From the NCBI GenBank assembly GCA_002633005.1, contig NMRA01000691.1, forward strand, positions 62,001-126,000: a stretch of 64,000 bases of DNA, written 5' to 3'. Both the position numbers and the translations under genes were made by a program. Below the pieces are notes generated by a model. That model worked only from the letters and a program-made list of their open reading frames with translations. It did no database searches and was not told the origin of the DNA. Shown in pieces: positions 32,701-41,404 of the stretch. This stretch comes from Phoronis australis (taxonomy: Eukaryota; Phoronida; Phoronidae). Position 1 is the stretch's first letter. Each line of letters begins with the position of its first letter.

Positions 32701-35700
32701 GCGTTCCGTGGTGCAGCACATTTCTTGGTGAGATCACAAAAAGTCAGGCTGGAGAACGATAGGCGTTTCTCCGATGGGGTACCTTAGGCGAATTTGCCCA
32801 AATGATGGCGCTGTGACTAATGCCACATTAAGTCGATTTTGTTCTGAGTTGATCGAATGAGTGAATAAAGGTGGCAATGATTCTATCACCATAATAGCGA
32901 GTTGATGGAGGTAACCAGGCCCGTAGCCAGGGGTTTCGATGGTTCGATCGAACCCCCCCCCCCCCCCCCCNNNNCCCCCCCTCCGCGGAAAAGGTCCAGA
33001 CCCAATAGCCTATCCGTTGAAGATAGGATACAGATGGACAATAACAAAATTGTTGCAGCTACTGGTACTACTAACTCCAAGGATTACTTAGTTAGTAATA
33101 ATTTTGAATTTGCTTCTAATTCAAAGCGCTTCCCGTAATCATCGGGCCGCACCCGGCCAACTTCGCCCGAGTTGTATTTGCTTAGATGACCGGATCGGGC
33201 ATACGATTGGAGGAGACTTTATGTTACTCATCGGCATTGAACACACGTGGTGGTTATACCGTAGGCAAGGGAGTCTAGAAGTAAATGTCTATGCCTAGCT
33301 AAGCTATATAGCACGGAGAGATGTCCCAAAAAGTCACAGTGCGATGTGAACGCCTTAAAATCTACCAAGAAACAAAACAGCAGAAAGTAAGTTTGTTATC
33401 TGATATTGCTTACTAGAATAGCACGGTAAAGCACGGTAAATAGCGAAGAGGTCGAAACCTAGCTCGCAAGTAATAGCAAAATGGCCACCATTCAAGCGGG
33501 AAATGTAGTAGTTTGAAACATTGCCTGCTCACCAGACTACTCCGAGACTCAAAGGCGTTTGTAACGACTATGTCGCTCTGGTTCACCATCCACGTCATTC
33601 TGCCAACTGTCACCTCAGCCTTTCTATGTCTGCATAACAAAATATTAACAGAATATTGACTGGCTATTCAAGAAAACGGAATTATTGAACCTTCTTGTTT
33701 TGAAGTTGCGTTGATAAACAAGATGCGCGTTATATGGACACATGAGCAAAGTGTTTCAGTGTCGAGTAAGGCGATAAAGTACGTTAACGATAAGTTTGCG
33801 TTTATAGTCAGTTTTGATATACACTAACAAGCGTTCGTCATTTAGTACAGCAGCTAAATCTAGTGAAAAAGCAATATTACGCGAGACTTTGCAAGATATC
33901 GTCATTGTTGCACAGGTAATGTACATTTGTACTATTGCAATTTGAATAGTGATGCTAGACATTGTCATAATTATATGAATTCTGAAAGCACAATGTCCTG
34001 TTCTTCCCTTGCCAATCAGTACAGGAGGGTCTGACATGTATGTCAGTCATGCAGAGCAGGAACAGCCTATTGCACAGCACGATTGGAATTTCTTTACTGA
34101 CTGAATCACCAAATGAAATTTTAATCAAGATTAACTTGTAAGTGGGAAAAGTTGAGTACAATTTCTGAAAGTAAGCTAAACATGTAAGACGATACAATAC
34201 TGTACCTCATAAAGGACGTAAGAACCACACTAAAGACTATGAACATTAGAAAGGATGTTATCCCCGTAAACAATGCTATCGTAACGTTATTTGGCTCCGG
34301 CTCTGGAACAAAGAAATTGAATGGTTGTAAAACGCATGTTTAGATTACAAATTAGCAATTGCAAAAATTGTTTCCAAGAAGGGTGTGTGTTTTGTCGTTT
34401 CAAATAGCAAAAGTCTTGAGGCTTCAGAAAAGCATTTTCCTTCCTAAAGAACCAATGACCTTCAGAAAAAATTCTGCCGTTCAAGAAACTAAATAATTCG
34501 TCCACAACAGGTTTATAACATGAAATGTAGTCCCAGGAGTCCAAGCTCCCAGCGCGATCACTTTTGCATTGTTGCGATGAGCAAAAACTAATACAAGGTT
34601 CACATGCCTTCCGATTTGAATTTAAGTTTCTTTAGGACGCTTAGTAATCCGTCTTCTCAAAATATACGAACGTCGAACGCACGAAAAACGTCTGATATGG
34701 CTTCCTATCTTCCGAACTTCAATCTGAAGTCATCCTACATTACCTTCCAGTAACGTGGATTGTATTGGCTCTCAATCGCCCATAATGATACCACGTGACT
34801 AGCCATAATATTAGCTTGTCAAGCTACAGTAACTACTTGTAAGAGGGCATGCAAGACGTCATCCTGAACGCTGGTCTGCATTCTAATCAGACGTAACATC
34901 TACCTTCTTATAAAAGTCTTTAACGCGCTACATGGTGCCTCCTTGGACATGATTCTTGGTCCACGATTTTACATGTGATGTTAGCGAAATTACATTTTAA
35001 AGAAACAAACTTACAACCTATGTCAAGCAAGGATTCCTTAGGTAGGTTCCCATCATTTAGTGACCATGGTTTTCTTATTCTTTCTAGCTTAAATGAAAAG
35101 TGAAGGCGTGTTTACACAATTGATTATGCTAGTCAACTGAAATGTTCTTTAGGTTTTTTATCTAAAAACCTGCGTTTTATTAAATAAAATAACACAATTT
35201 GAAAACGTGTTTCGGAATCGGACACAATTTCTGTTGGTTGTGCATGTCGCCAATTCACTGACCACTGTTGGTGAAATTGTTTTTTGTGTCTTAGATGATT
35301 GTGGGCTTCTCTGACCAACTTAAATTCTGCCAGATACAAATATTACCGTCTTCAATGGATGAATATTAATTTTCATTCCCGGACGATAAGTTCCTTCTTG
35401 TAAGCCCCAAACCAAGAAGCTAGGAATTCGGTCTCCGTCACTGTCCATTGTAACGTCGCCTGTCACACCTACAACAAAGTAGTTACATTGTAAATAACAG
35501 AAAAGGTTCAATGACCGCAGCAAAACATCTAATGACGTACCACACAAAAGTTTTGCTTGAGCTAAGGAAGTTTAATTAAACAGGAACGTGTACATCATTC
35601 AGACTCACCTTGGAAGGACAGCTTGCTTAAAAATCTCCTGAGAAGAGTCCCATTGGTAATAAGCGTAGGTGTCGAATTCAGATAGTGGAAATATAACAAC

Positions 35701-38700
35701 GCAGTGTCGTGGAGTAAAGGCGCTGTTACCGTCATCTGAAAACACCAGCAAGTTTCATCACAACTAGATTACAGCTAAAAACTCAAATGAAAACTCTAGC
35801 TAGGGACATTTAGTGTTCAGGCTACAACTTCTAGCTTTTATGCCGGGGTCATCAAGTGGAAACTAGCAATCTACGGTCATTTTCGAAAACCACAGCACAA
35901 AACAAGTTTCATACCATGAGTTTGTACAAAAGTAGAAAGGAAAGTGTGAAAGTAACTTCCCAGGGAGAAGCACAATTTCCGGCTAAAACTCTTCCTTCTT
36001 ACCAGGGTGTTCTATCGAGACAAGAACCCCGGAGTAAAACAGATATCCCGCAGTCGAAAACAATTTTTTTCAATTTTTCCAAGACCGTTTTCAGTAGCCT
36101 CAAACTTTGAGTTAAAGCATCTTCAAGTACTTCTCAGATGTTTTACGCATTTGTTTGTTGAAAATCGTTAAAGAAAAAACGTAACTTATAATGACGTCGT
36201 TGTTTTATTTTAATCTGGAAACTCGTGCAACCTGCCTGTGGGCGACTTTCAACATAATGTACAGGGTATACTCTCAACACGTTGATTTGTCGGTAAATAC
36301 ATGAATTTAGTTGATTTCACATTATTGAATAGTGTCTCCAAAATATGTTCAACTTTCGAATGTCATTGTTAATTAATTTTGTTTTGACTTCGTCGAAGAA
36401 GAGCATTTGATTGAAGAATTGAGGGAAATGAAACTGGCCAATAGGTGACGCAATATTTCATGGCACCGAAAGCCCACGCAAAAGATCGCACCATAACTTT
36501 AGCAGCAGATTAACGTAGATCGCAAGCCGTCATAAGTAGTCTAAAATTCTAATTATAGTAAAACAACACATCGCAAATTACTAACCATTGAAAGTAGACA
36601 GATTTGTTTTTCATTAAACAATGTTTGACAGAAAGTGCGGGAGTTGTGTTTTGGTTACCCGTATGTCCTGTCCGATCCCCAGGATTCTTGTTTTAAAGTT
36701 CAGGGTTCGCGTTGTTTTGAGCTGGTTAGCCTTTTTGAAGGCACAGAAGTCTGTTTTCTACTCCGGGAAATCTGTTTTACGCCAGAGTTCCTGTTTCGGT
36801 GGAACACCATGGGCGGTCCTCCCCACACCCGCCAATCAACTCATTCAAAGCTTTAGACACGCTTGCAGACTTAAACAAATTTTTAAGGAAAACCAGTTTC
36901 TACATTTTAAGGCTGAGCAAGCTGGATGAGTTATATTTTGTTTGAAAAATGTGATTGCTTGTATCATCTTATACCTGGTACAAACCCTGTTCTAGTTAAA
37001 TAACAGATGTTTTAATACATTGTATGTCATTGGACAAGAACAAACTTTGTCAAGTTCATCCGCAGTTTCCACACCAAAGACATCTTGTCGGATGCGTTAA
37101 AAACATAGCAGATGTTCGCAGAGTGGAGCTGGGATTTCATAAAATAATAGGAACATCAACCATATGTCGAGAAATTATCGGAAATCGTAACAAAATGTTT
37201 CCTAATGTGTTGCTGTAAGTTCTGAGAGAAACTTTACTTGCAGTCTTTCGTCACGAAATCTTTTCAAGAACACCCCACGCATGCTGTTCGTCGTTACTTC
37301 GCCGAAGTTTGGCTTTATCTGTAAAAAGGGACTTTACTGTTCAGTGTCGCGGTATATGTGTCAGTTTGTCAACTTAAACAATATACAAACGCGCAATCTC
37401 TAACCAAAAGCGCACTACATAGTGCTTGTTCTCGACATTGAATATATCATAATTTGGATTGTTACATCTTTTCCCCTCGGTTTTACCGCGCTACGTTTGA
37501 ATAGCTATTTCCCAGCTATAAGGCTCGTGTTTGGATGGTAGTGTTATTGAAAAGGGTTNCTATGGTGACGCTAAATACAAAGGGCATTCATGGCGGGCAG
37601 TTTGTGTTGAACGTGACTGGCAGCGATGAGAATGTACCCAGTGTTTATTTGCATTGCTGTTTTGTATAGTGTTGGCCACCGTTGTAACCTTGAAAACAAT
37701 GAAACCCCCGACCACCGTTTTTGTGATTTTGGAAACAAGAGCAACCGAAATTAAATCAATCATTTGCTAGAATGTCACCGTTATCTTACCTTTCGTTTTG
37801 GGTTTACGTCTTTGAAAAAACTGAAATACGAGTTCTTCCGAGAAATTTCTTTCAGAATTGTAAATTTCGACGCTCTCCAGCGTCAACGTCTCTGATTCGT
37901 TGCGAACAACTTCCAAACCACGAATAATGTCCTTGCACCGACGACGAGAAGTGTAGTCTGAACCTGAAAATATTTGTAGTGAACAATCACGTCTGGCGAA
38001 ATGAAATTCTGCAAGTATGCTGTTCAGACGGCCAAATTCCAACCCAAGTTGATACCTGACAAAGCATGTCCCTACCAACCCCTCCTATAATTCACATAAG
38101 AAAGTTTGTTATCAGGAAGGAGAATCTGGTTGATCATAAAGCAAATCCGCGTCATATCCTAGATCTGTGCTAAAGCATTATTAGTGGGAGAATGTGATCT
38201 ACTTAGCTACGGATTTCTGCAACCTCTCTTAGGACGAGCCTGATGACTATTTAACAAAAGACGGTTCCCATGAGCTGCTCTGTATGGCTTGCACATGTCC
38301 GGTGCATTTCAAAAATCAGATCGCCTGCAATGCTTTTAGTCATCACTGATAAGAACATTATCGAGCTGCTTTGTCTCGGCCAATATTATTGTGATGTGTG
38401 AAAAGACCACACAGTAGCCCGCTTAAATACACCAATAGGGTGTCGTTTAGTTGCAAAGCTCACCATCGCACGTCTTCACTTCAGATATGCCCGGTACCAT
38501 GAAAACACTGCGAGATACAAACATAAGACGTTTCTGTTCACAATTTACGTGTTAAGTATCACGGTTTCTGCGAATGCTACTGTAACAATAAAAAGGCATC
38601 ACTCAAAACAGTTTTTTTTTTCTGAAATAAATCCGCACTTACTTTCATCTCGAACTAGGATGGCTATCGACGTGTAGTTCAACAGGGTCATAAACCCAGT

Positions 38701-41404
38701 GACTGCTCGGGCCATTGCTTTGTATGGGCAACCCGTGAAAAACAAAGTGGAAAATCGTTCTTTATCCGAAAGGTCAAAACTTCCTGGAGCCCACGTCAGG
38801 TGAGGTAAATTCCAAGATGCGGCATATAACGCTGCTGTGTAACAGGCTGCAACAAGCGGATCAGTGTATGGGCGCTCTTTCTTGAAGGAAACATCAGAAA
38901 TCACTTGCATAACATTTGAAAACATTGAACATTCTCTGTCTTGTGTTACCAACGAACGTTGAACACAGTTCACTTCGTCTTGGTTGTTCACAGGAATAAT
39001 TTGCAAATTCGGACCATAAGACGGCTAGTTACGATCGGAAGTGCTTCAAGTTCTCAAAGACCTTTGTCACAGTTATAAGAATTGCTGATCATGTTCAAGA
39101 TATGACAAGCAGTCGCGAACTACCTCTAATTGTTTCAGAAACGAAAGTTTGGTTGTCACCTGTTTTTTCTCTCCAGTAGTCTACGAAATTAGTTTGGTCT
39201 ATGTTTGAAGATAAGCGTAAAACACATAGAATAGTTAGAACTAGATTTGGCTGCTCGACAGTCCATGCGCAATATCATGTGTAATTGATGAAGAATATGT
39301 ATATTAGCAAACAACTGTTTTACCATTAGTAAACAAAAGCATTTTTAAGGCTATACACGGCCTTATCGACGAGTCTGTGAAACTATTGATTTTAGCTGAA
39401 TAAAAGCATAATGCTGAAAGTGGAGAGCTTGGAAAATAAGATGTTTGACAATACCACATACTTTTGTCAAAAAGTTTTATTGTTATCGTGATGCAAATAC
39501 AATAAAGCCAAACAGTATAAACATTCACGCACACAGTCACGCTCACATTCATACACAGGGGGGCCATTGGTTGTATGTAGTGTAAATTAAAATAAAGGTG
39601 CTAGAGGGGCCCATCGTTCCTCGAAGTCGAGATACCTGCACTGGTTATAGTACATAACCTTTTCTACTTNTGAGACTGTCAATTTCCTGTTGTGCATTGT
39701 CCACTTTAGTGTTCAACCCAGTCATTTGCGTTTGAATGGTGTCAATCTTCTCTAGGACACCGTCAATTTTCGCACTCAAACTAGCCTCAACTCGCAAGAT
39801 TATTTCCTTAATTTCTTCAGACATCTCGTCAGTAGTACTCACAGAGTCCTTTCTAAGCGTGTACGGATATGGTTTTGGCGGCATAACATTCAAAACGGCT
39901 CTGCTTTTGCGGAGAGATTTTTAGCCGTCCATGCCGGTTTGACCGATACCACATACTTTTACTGTGTCATTTGAAGGAAAGTTAGTTGATAGAAAAACAA
40001 CAGTATCAATTGCATGGCCAAATTCTATTTTATATGAATGTTCAATATAAAATCTCAAAAACACTTCTAGATTATCATTTCAGATTTATGAAACTTTAGA
40101 TTATTCATGCGACTCATAGAAGTCCTTTTTGATAGCTCCTCATGTCAAAGTGCTACAGTTTAAAGGCATATAACGAACAGTTGATAACCCATGCAAAATG
40201 AATGTTTCGCACGAATCCCACTAGCCATTTCTGGGATATGATGTTCTGACGTTAGCCAAATTTGGATACTTTTCTACGATCCCAATTAACCTTAAGAAAA
40301 TACCGTTCTCATAACAACGCTTACGTCTTACCAACTTCCAGAGGTGACCCCATTAAGACATGCGCATTTCTGCTCTTCAATCTTACGGCTCCACCAGCAC
40401 CACCAGCAAGTGATGCCTGGTCATCGGCGTACTCCCACCTGGAAAATAATGTATGGATGCTATTGCATATCTACGATTATCATTCTCAGTTCAGTTCACC
40501 AAACTAACTTCTCAGAGGACCCTTCATAACCAATCAGACCACCACAGCAATTTGCCGCAAGGAACATGGTCTTGGAATGTCTGTATTTGACGAATTTTCC
40601 AGTGCAGTAAGCCTTTCTGTACTTCGCTGTTAATGGGGTGTTAGCTTAGTCTAGAAAAACATTAAATGCAAAGCAGATAACAAAATAGCCAATTTCTTCC
40701 ATTCCTTATTTATATGTGCATAATTTTAATGAAATAAATGATTAAATGATGATATTTTACTACCTGAAAAGTCTGATAAGGAGTTAGAAAAATCCCACCA
40801 GAAAAAGTGCAACTTTGGCTCCGCAAATTAAAAATAAGAAATAATGCCGCCACAGCACCGTCTTGCATCTGAGCTACTCGCAAATACAGTTTTTGGATAG
40901 CAAATGAGACATGTAGCGTGCAAACAAAGAAACAAAATCTTGCGGCAAATCAAGTGATAAAAATGTATCCCTGAAAGTAGGACCATGGACATGTATTCAG
41001 AAACTTTTACGAAGTCAGGCTCATGGACAGTTAAGTTAAGGGCGTGGATGTTGAAATTCCAGGTATACTTTAGAAAGAAAATATAAACGGGCTACACGTT
41101 TTTAACAGAGACAGACGGTTAAAGAGATTTAACCATATGCAAAACAGTTAAGAATCCAAAATGTGAACCTTATTCGATAGTTTGCCAGCAAACCATCCTG
41201 CCGAGCCCTCTCCTCGGCCAAAGAGATTGCAAGACGTGACTGATTGTAGCCAAGCAGATTCGACCAGCGTCTAAGTGGCATTAGCACGCCAAGCGTTACC
41301 TCAGTGACAATCAACATGGCTACTGGGCATGCGCATAGACAGAGTGAGAAGACCAGAAGCAAATGGTCCATTACCACTAAGAACAGCGATTTCATTCTTG
41401 CCAT
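20651..41404 (-). CDS. Receptor guanylyl cyclase (natriuretic-peptide-receptor type), gene span
   Basis: Membrane enzyme making cGMP from GTP in response to an extracellular ligand. Exons, 5' to 3': 41404-41169, 39198-39124 and 38978-38643 (both tentative at their 5' edges), 37963-37790, 35735-35609, 35468-35347, 34302-34206, 33629-33533, 32547-32368 (near-identical copy at 31539-31360), 31052-30948, 30505-30434, 30196-29956, 29713-29564, 29163-28947, 28083-27946, 26096-25853, 23191-23005, 21032-20949, 20742-20651. Phases agree across every junction from 34302 to 20651. Breaks remain between 41169 and 39198, between 37790 and 35735 (where part of the ectodomain is missing) and between 35347 and 34302. 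The final exon was not found. Domain order is signal peptide, ectodomain, one membrane helix, juxtamembrane, kinase-homology domain without catalytic residues, dimerisation helix, cyclase. The orthologous subtype (GC-A/B versus invertebrate-specific) cannot be fixed. Confidence 0.93.
20949..21032 (-). CDS. Guanylyl cyclase exon: catalytic core with altered NTAS motif
   Basis: Flanked by ttattttcAG and GTAACG; 84 bp joining phase 1 to phase 1. Residues include [11 protein letters not shown] then VIVATRMES. The Cys of RYCLFGD, one of the two guanine-specifying positions, is kept, as is the Arg of RMES. The family reads DTVNTASRMES, so the transition-state-binding Asn is Ile (ATC codon at 20982-20980). 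Confidence 0.93.
21572..21742. repeat. Two-copy ~85-bp tandem repeat
   Basis: Blocks attacctg(g/a)c(a/g)aa(c/t)gccac ... gattgaacgact(a/t)ccgtattgtcgctttcgtaatt occur twice in a row, in the intron between the two catalytic exons at 21032 and 23005. Confidence 0.75.
23005..23191 (-). CDS. Guanylyl cyclase exon: KVETIGDS to HTGPVVAG
   Basis: Encodes [19 protein letters not shown] through [15 protein letters not shown]. The Glu of VETIGD (the other guanine-specificity residue) and the metal-binding Asp of GDS are present. The donor is gttgcaG/GTAATC. Phase fits both neighbours exactly (starts phase 0, ends phase 1). Confidence 0.95.
23302..24830. mobile_element. TTAA-type terminal-inverted-repeat DNA transposon, non-autonomous, copy 2
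   Basis: Bounded by TTAA on both sides. The terminal inverted repeats are AGGAGAATGCCACCC at the left and GGGTGGCATTCTTCT at the right. The interior has no transposase; open frames inside it (such as 24021-24389 minus) are incidental. TTAA targets occur in the piggyBac and Kolobok superfamilies, and termini starting AGG fit Kolobok better. It sits in the intron between cyclase exons 25853 and 23191. Confidence 0.85.
25853..26096 (-). CDS. Guanylyl cyclase exon: start of catalytic domain
   Basis: Encodes [15 protein letters not shown], then [20 protein letters not shown] and MDSYNVYK before GTAAGG. The first metal-binding Asp is in NSDIVGFT. The only acceptor in register (aaatcAG at 26097) adds about eleven residues ([11 protein letters not shown]) before PFHVARE that other receptor cyclases lack. 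With that start, phases match the dimerisation exon (2+1). Confidence 0.88.
26719..26874. mobile_element. hAT-type MITE, short copy
   Basis: Left end CAGTGCTATAGTGGTAAAATT and right end CCCCACTACAGCAC form inverted repeats, with an internal tggttggctg...cgcctacg block shared with the longer copy at 55659. The right tip is cut short and no clean target duplication is visible here. Confidence 0.75.
27111..27319. mobile_element. GGGCCCGTTCC MITE, copy 1
   Basis: The ends are GGGCCCGTTCCAACAAAACT and, inverted, GTCAGTTTCTTGGAACGGGCCC. The AT-rich interior is rich in aagacaaatcttaaa/ttaagatttgtctt. Related copies are at 27604 and 44219. Confidence 0.8.
27604..27856. mobile_element. GGGCCCGTTCC MITE, copy 2 (inverted to copy 1)
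   Basis: Bounded by ctgaggccccttccaaGAAACTGACTTA and its inverted counterpart ending ggaacgggcctcag. It lies about 285 bp from copy 1, in the intron upstream of the cyclase catalytic exons. Confidence 0.8.
27946..28083 (-). CDS. Guanylyl cyclase exon: dimerisation (linker) helix
   Basis: Acceptor ttttaccAG at 28084. It encodes [20 protein letters not shown], then [20 protein letters not shown] and RMLPK: the coiled-coil signalling helix that precedes every receptor-cyclase catalytic domain (consensus ..ER T..L..EK.K.. LLY.MLP). Ends CCAAA/GTACTG. Confidence 0.93.
28374..28592 (-). mobile_element. tRNA-derived SINE, copy 2
   Basis: On the minus strand the segment 28590-28516 has a tRNA-like form: an A-box-like GTGGCCTTGTGGGATATG and a clear B box GGGTTCGAGTCCC. 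The rest (gactgtctggtacatgttgc...) matches copies at 16428 and 55433. Acceptor-stem pairing and repeat context argue against a functional tRNA. Confidence 0.75.
28947..29163 (-). CDS. Guanylyl cyclase exon: C-lobe end of kinase-homology domain
   Basis: Encodes [26 protein letters not shown], then [20 protein letters not shown], the CW..(D/E)P.ERP subdomain of kinase folds. Acceptor aacAG at 29164, donor GAAAG/GTTTGA. Phase 2 entry and phase 2 exit match both neighbours. Confidence 0.93.
29564..29713 (-). CDS. Guanylyl cyclase exon: LWTAPELLR segment of kinase-homology domain
   Basis: Acceptor tttgtAG. It encodes [17 protein letters not shown], then [20 protein letters not shown] and [20 protein letters not shown] and GD(I/V)YS(F/Y)G are hallmarks of receptor-cyclase kinase-homology domains. 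Ends AAAA/GTAAAT in phase 1. Confidence 0.95.
29956..30196 (-). CDS. Guanylyl cyclase exon: catalytic-loop-equivalent of kinase-homology domain
   Basis: Encodes [20 protein letters not shown], then [25 protein letters not shown] stands where active kinases have HRDLKxxN, and DHG replaces DFG, so this is a pseudokinase as in the whole family. A long basic linker ([14 protein letters not shown]) follows. The donor is inferred at 29955 (CCAT/GTCTTT), the only phase-compatible choice, giving an unusually long loop before LWTAPELL. Confidence 0.85.
30434..30505 (-). CDS. Guanylyl cyclase exon: kinase-homology domain, 24 codons
   Basis: Between ctcttttAG and GTATGC. It encodes [20 protein letters not shown] then DLTQ and matches the 'D(I)L.N..I.LDW.F..SL..DI' segment. 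Phase 0 on both sides. Confidence 0.93.
30948..31052 (-). CDS. Guanylyl cyclase exon: N-lobe of kinase-homology domain
   Basis: Between gtttgcAG and GTAATC. It encodes [20 protein letters not shown] then [15 protein letters not shown], the 'L(K/R).. H.N..RF.GA ... EYC.(R)GSLQ' segment. Phase 0 on both sides. Confidence 0.94.
31148..31210. repeat. Two adjacent perfect hairpins in a cyclase intron
   Basis: 31148-31179 is ACTACGGTAAGTTTT, TT, then its exact reverse complement. 31177-31210 is AGTGTTCCACAGGCTT, AA, then its exact reverse complement. The hairpins share AGT. The same pair recurs at 32156-32218 in the duplicated block. Confidence 0.92.
31360..31539 (-). CDS. Guanylyl cyclase exon, duplicate copy: start of kinase-homology domain
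   Basis: Same exon as 32368-32547 with one visible amino-acid change (SRRSLGILW versus SRRSLRILW). It encodes [20 protein letters not shown], then [12 protein letters not shown], then [11 protein letters not shown]. The position of the kinase VAVK lysine is occupied by other residues. Because the exon is 180 bp and phase 0 on both sides, two real copies would both splice in frame. The gap context makes an artefact more likely. Confidence 0.75.
31947..32107. other. Assembly gap (161 N)
   Basis: Run of N starting at a poly-C tract; a second gap of four N at 32971-32974 lies within the same poly-C tract in copy 2. Confidence 0.99.
32109..32956. repeat. Near-identical duplicated block, copy 2
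   Basis: Partner of 31101-31946. Downstream it continues through the poly-C tract into unique sequence, so this is probably the copy joined correctly to the upstream exons. Confidence 0.9.
32368..32547 (-). CDS. Guanylyl cyclase exon: start of kinase-homology domain
   Basis: Between attttgtAG and GTGAGT. It encodes [20 protein letters not shown], then [16 protein letters not shown] and TLAQLNE. It follows the juxtamembrane exon in phase 0 and precedes LRQMAHDN. Confidence 0.9.
33533..33629 (-). CDS. Guanylyl cyclase exon: juxtamembrane segment
   Basis: Acceptor tatgcAG. It encodes [20 protein letters not shown] then [18 protein letters not shown]. The basic start after the membrane helix and the W(R/M)V...DI wording match the cytoplasmic juxtamembrane region of receptor cyclases. 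Phase 2+1 with the membrane exon. Confidence 0.9.
34206..34302 (-). CDS. Guanylyl cyclase exon: transmembrane helix
   Basis: Acceptor ttgttccAG, donor ATGAG/GTACAG. It encodes [13 protein letters not shown] then [18 protein letters not shown], a single hydrophobic span. The exon before it must end in phase 1, but the nearest ectodomain exon (35347) ends in phase 0, so a small exon in between is probably missing from this list. Confidence 0.88.
35347..35468 (-). CDS. Guanylyl cyclase exon: membrane-proximal ectodomain
   Basis: Acceptor tttgttgtAG. It encodes [20 protein letters not shown] then [13 protein letters not shown], the G.TG.V.(I/M)D..GDR...F..W motif that closes the ANF-receptor ligand-binding fold. 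Donor ACG/GTAATA. Confidence 0.92.
35609..35735 (-). CDS. Guanylyl cyclase exon: ectodomain
   Basis: Acceptor gttttcAG, donor CAAG/GTGAGT. It encodes [19 protein letters not shown] then [14 protein letters not shown](G), the 'HDA.LLY..AL' helix and the residues leading into FQGVTG. Joined phase 1 to 35468. Confidence 0.9.
37790..37963 (-). CDS. Guanylyl cyclase exon: ectodomain
   Basis: Between attttcAG and GTAAGA. It encodes [20 protein letters not shown], a glycosylation site NES, then [18 protein letters not shown]. It joins 38643 in phase 1. The following ectodomain part (about 80-100 residues) is not found before 35735; a single N at 37559 may hide a contig join there. Confidence 0.8.
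38643..38978 (-). CDS. Guanylyl cyclase exon: ectodomain lobe I
   Basis: Encodes [20 protein letters not shown] then [15 protein letters not shown], and [20 protein letters not shown] then [11 protein letters not shown]. This is the 'GP.C....AA..A..WN.P...W......L......T..R..P......V.......W' core of ANF-receptor domains. Donor GAAA/GTAAGT is clear. The 5' edge is uncertain: the open frame reaches 39025, and AAG at 38979 is the phase-compatible acceptor. Confidence 0.85.
39124..39198 (-). CDS. Possible guanylyl cyclase ectodomain exon
   Basis: Open segment [18 protein letters not shown] then VSETIR between an acceptor-like ttatcttcaaacatAG and donor G/GTAGTT. Phase matches the exon starting at 38978 but not the exit of 41169, so either its start is wrong or another exon lies between. 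Coding character is good (no stop, glycosylation site NQT), but family alignment is weak. Confidence 0.45.
39600..39893 (-). mobile_element. Non-LTR retrotransposon ORF1-like remnant
   Basis: The minus frame starts [20 protein letters not shown] and continues with a coiled coil ([37 protein letters not shown]) broken at N 39670. A short start followed by heptads ending in QxEIDxL is typical of ORF1 proteins of CR1/L2-type elements. No RT is attached. Confidence 0.5.
41169..41404 (-). CDS. Guanylyl cyclase first coding exon: signal peptide and ectodomain start
   Basis: The frame opens with ATG at 41404 (MARMKS; a second Met three codons on) and a strong hydrophobic core ([20 protein letters not shown]). 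It then reads [12 protein letters not shown] and [20 protein letters not shown], the N-terminal strand and first helix of the ANF-receptor fold ('(V/L)GVLMPL ... A...A..DGLL..Y.I'). Likely donor is ATAAG/GTTCAC. The signal peptide followed at once by this motif supports this as the true 5' coding exon. Confidence 0.82.

Noticed and set aside
34720-34800. Candidate small exon between ectodomain and membrane exon (minus; [15 protein letters not shown])
   Set aside because: A donor is present, but there is no supporting family motif and phase would need to go from 0 to 1.
36621-36929. Overlapping plus frames (102 and 73 codons)
   Set aside because: They lie in the intron region of the cyclase on the opposite strand, with no domain and no splice support.
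37040-37150. Possible missing cyclase ectodomain exon (minus; [20 protein letters not shown])
   Set aside because: The wording suits the 'vIy.c.s.d......' strand of the ectodomain, but the only acceptor (cccAG/CTC) is out of phase with exon 37790, and no GT donor follows before the stop.
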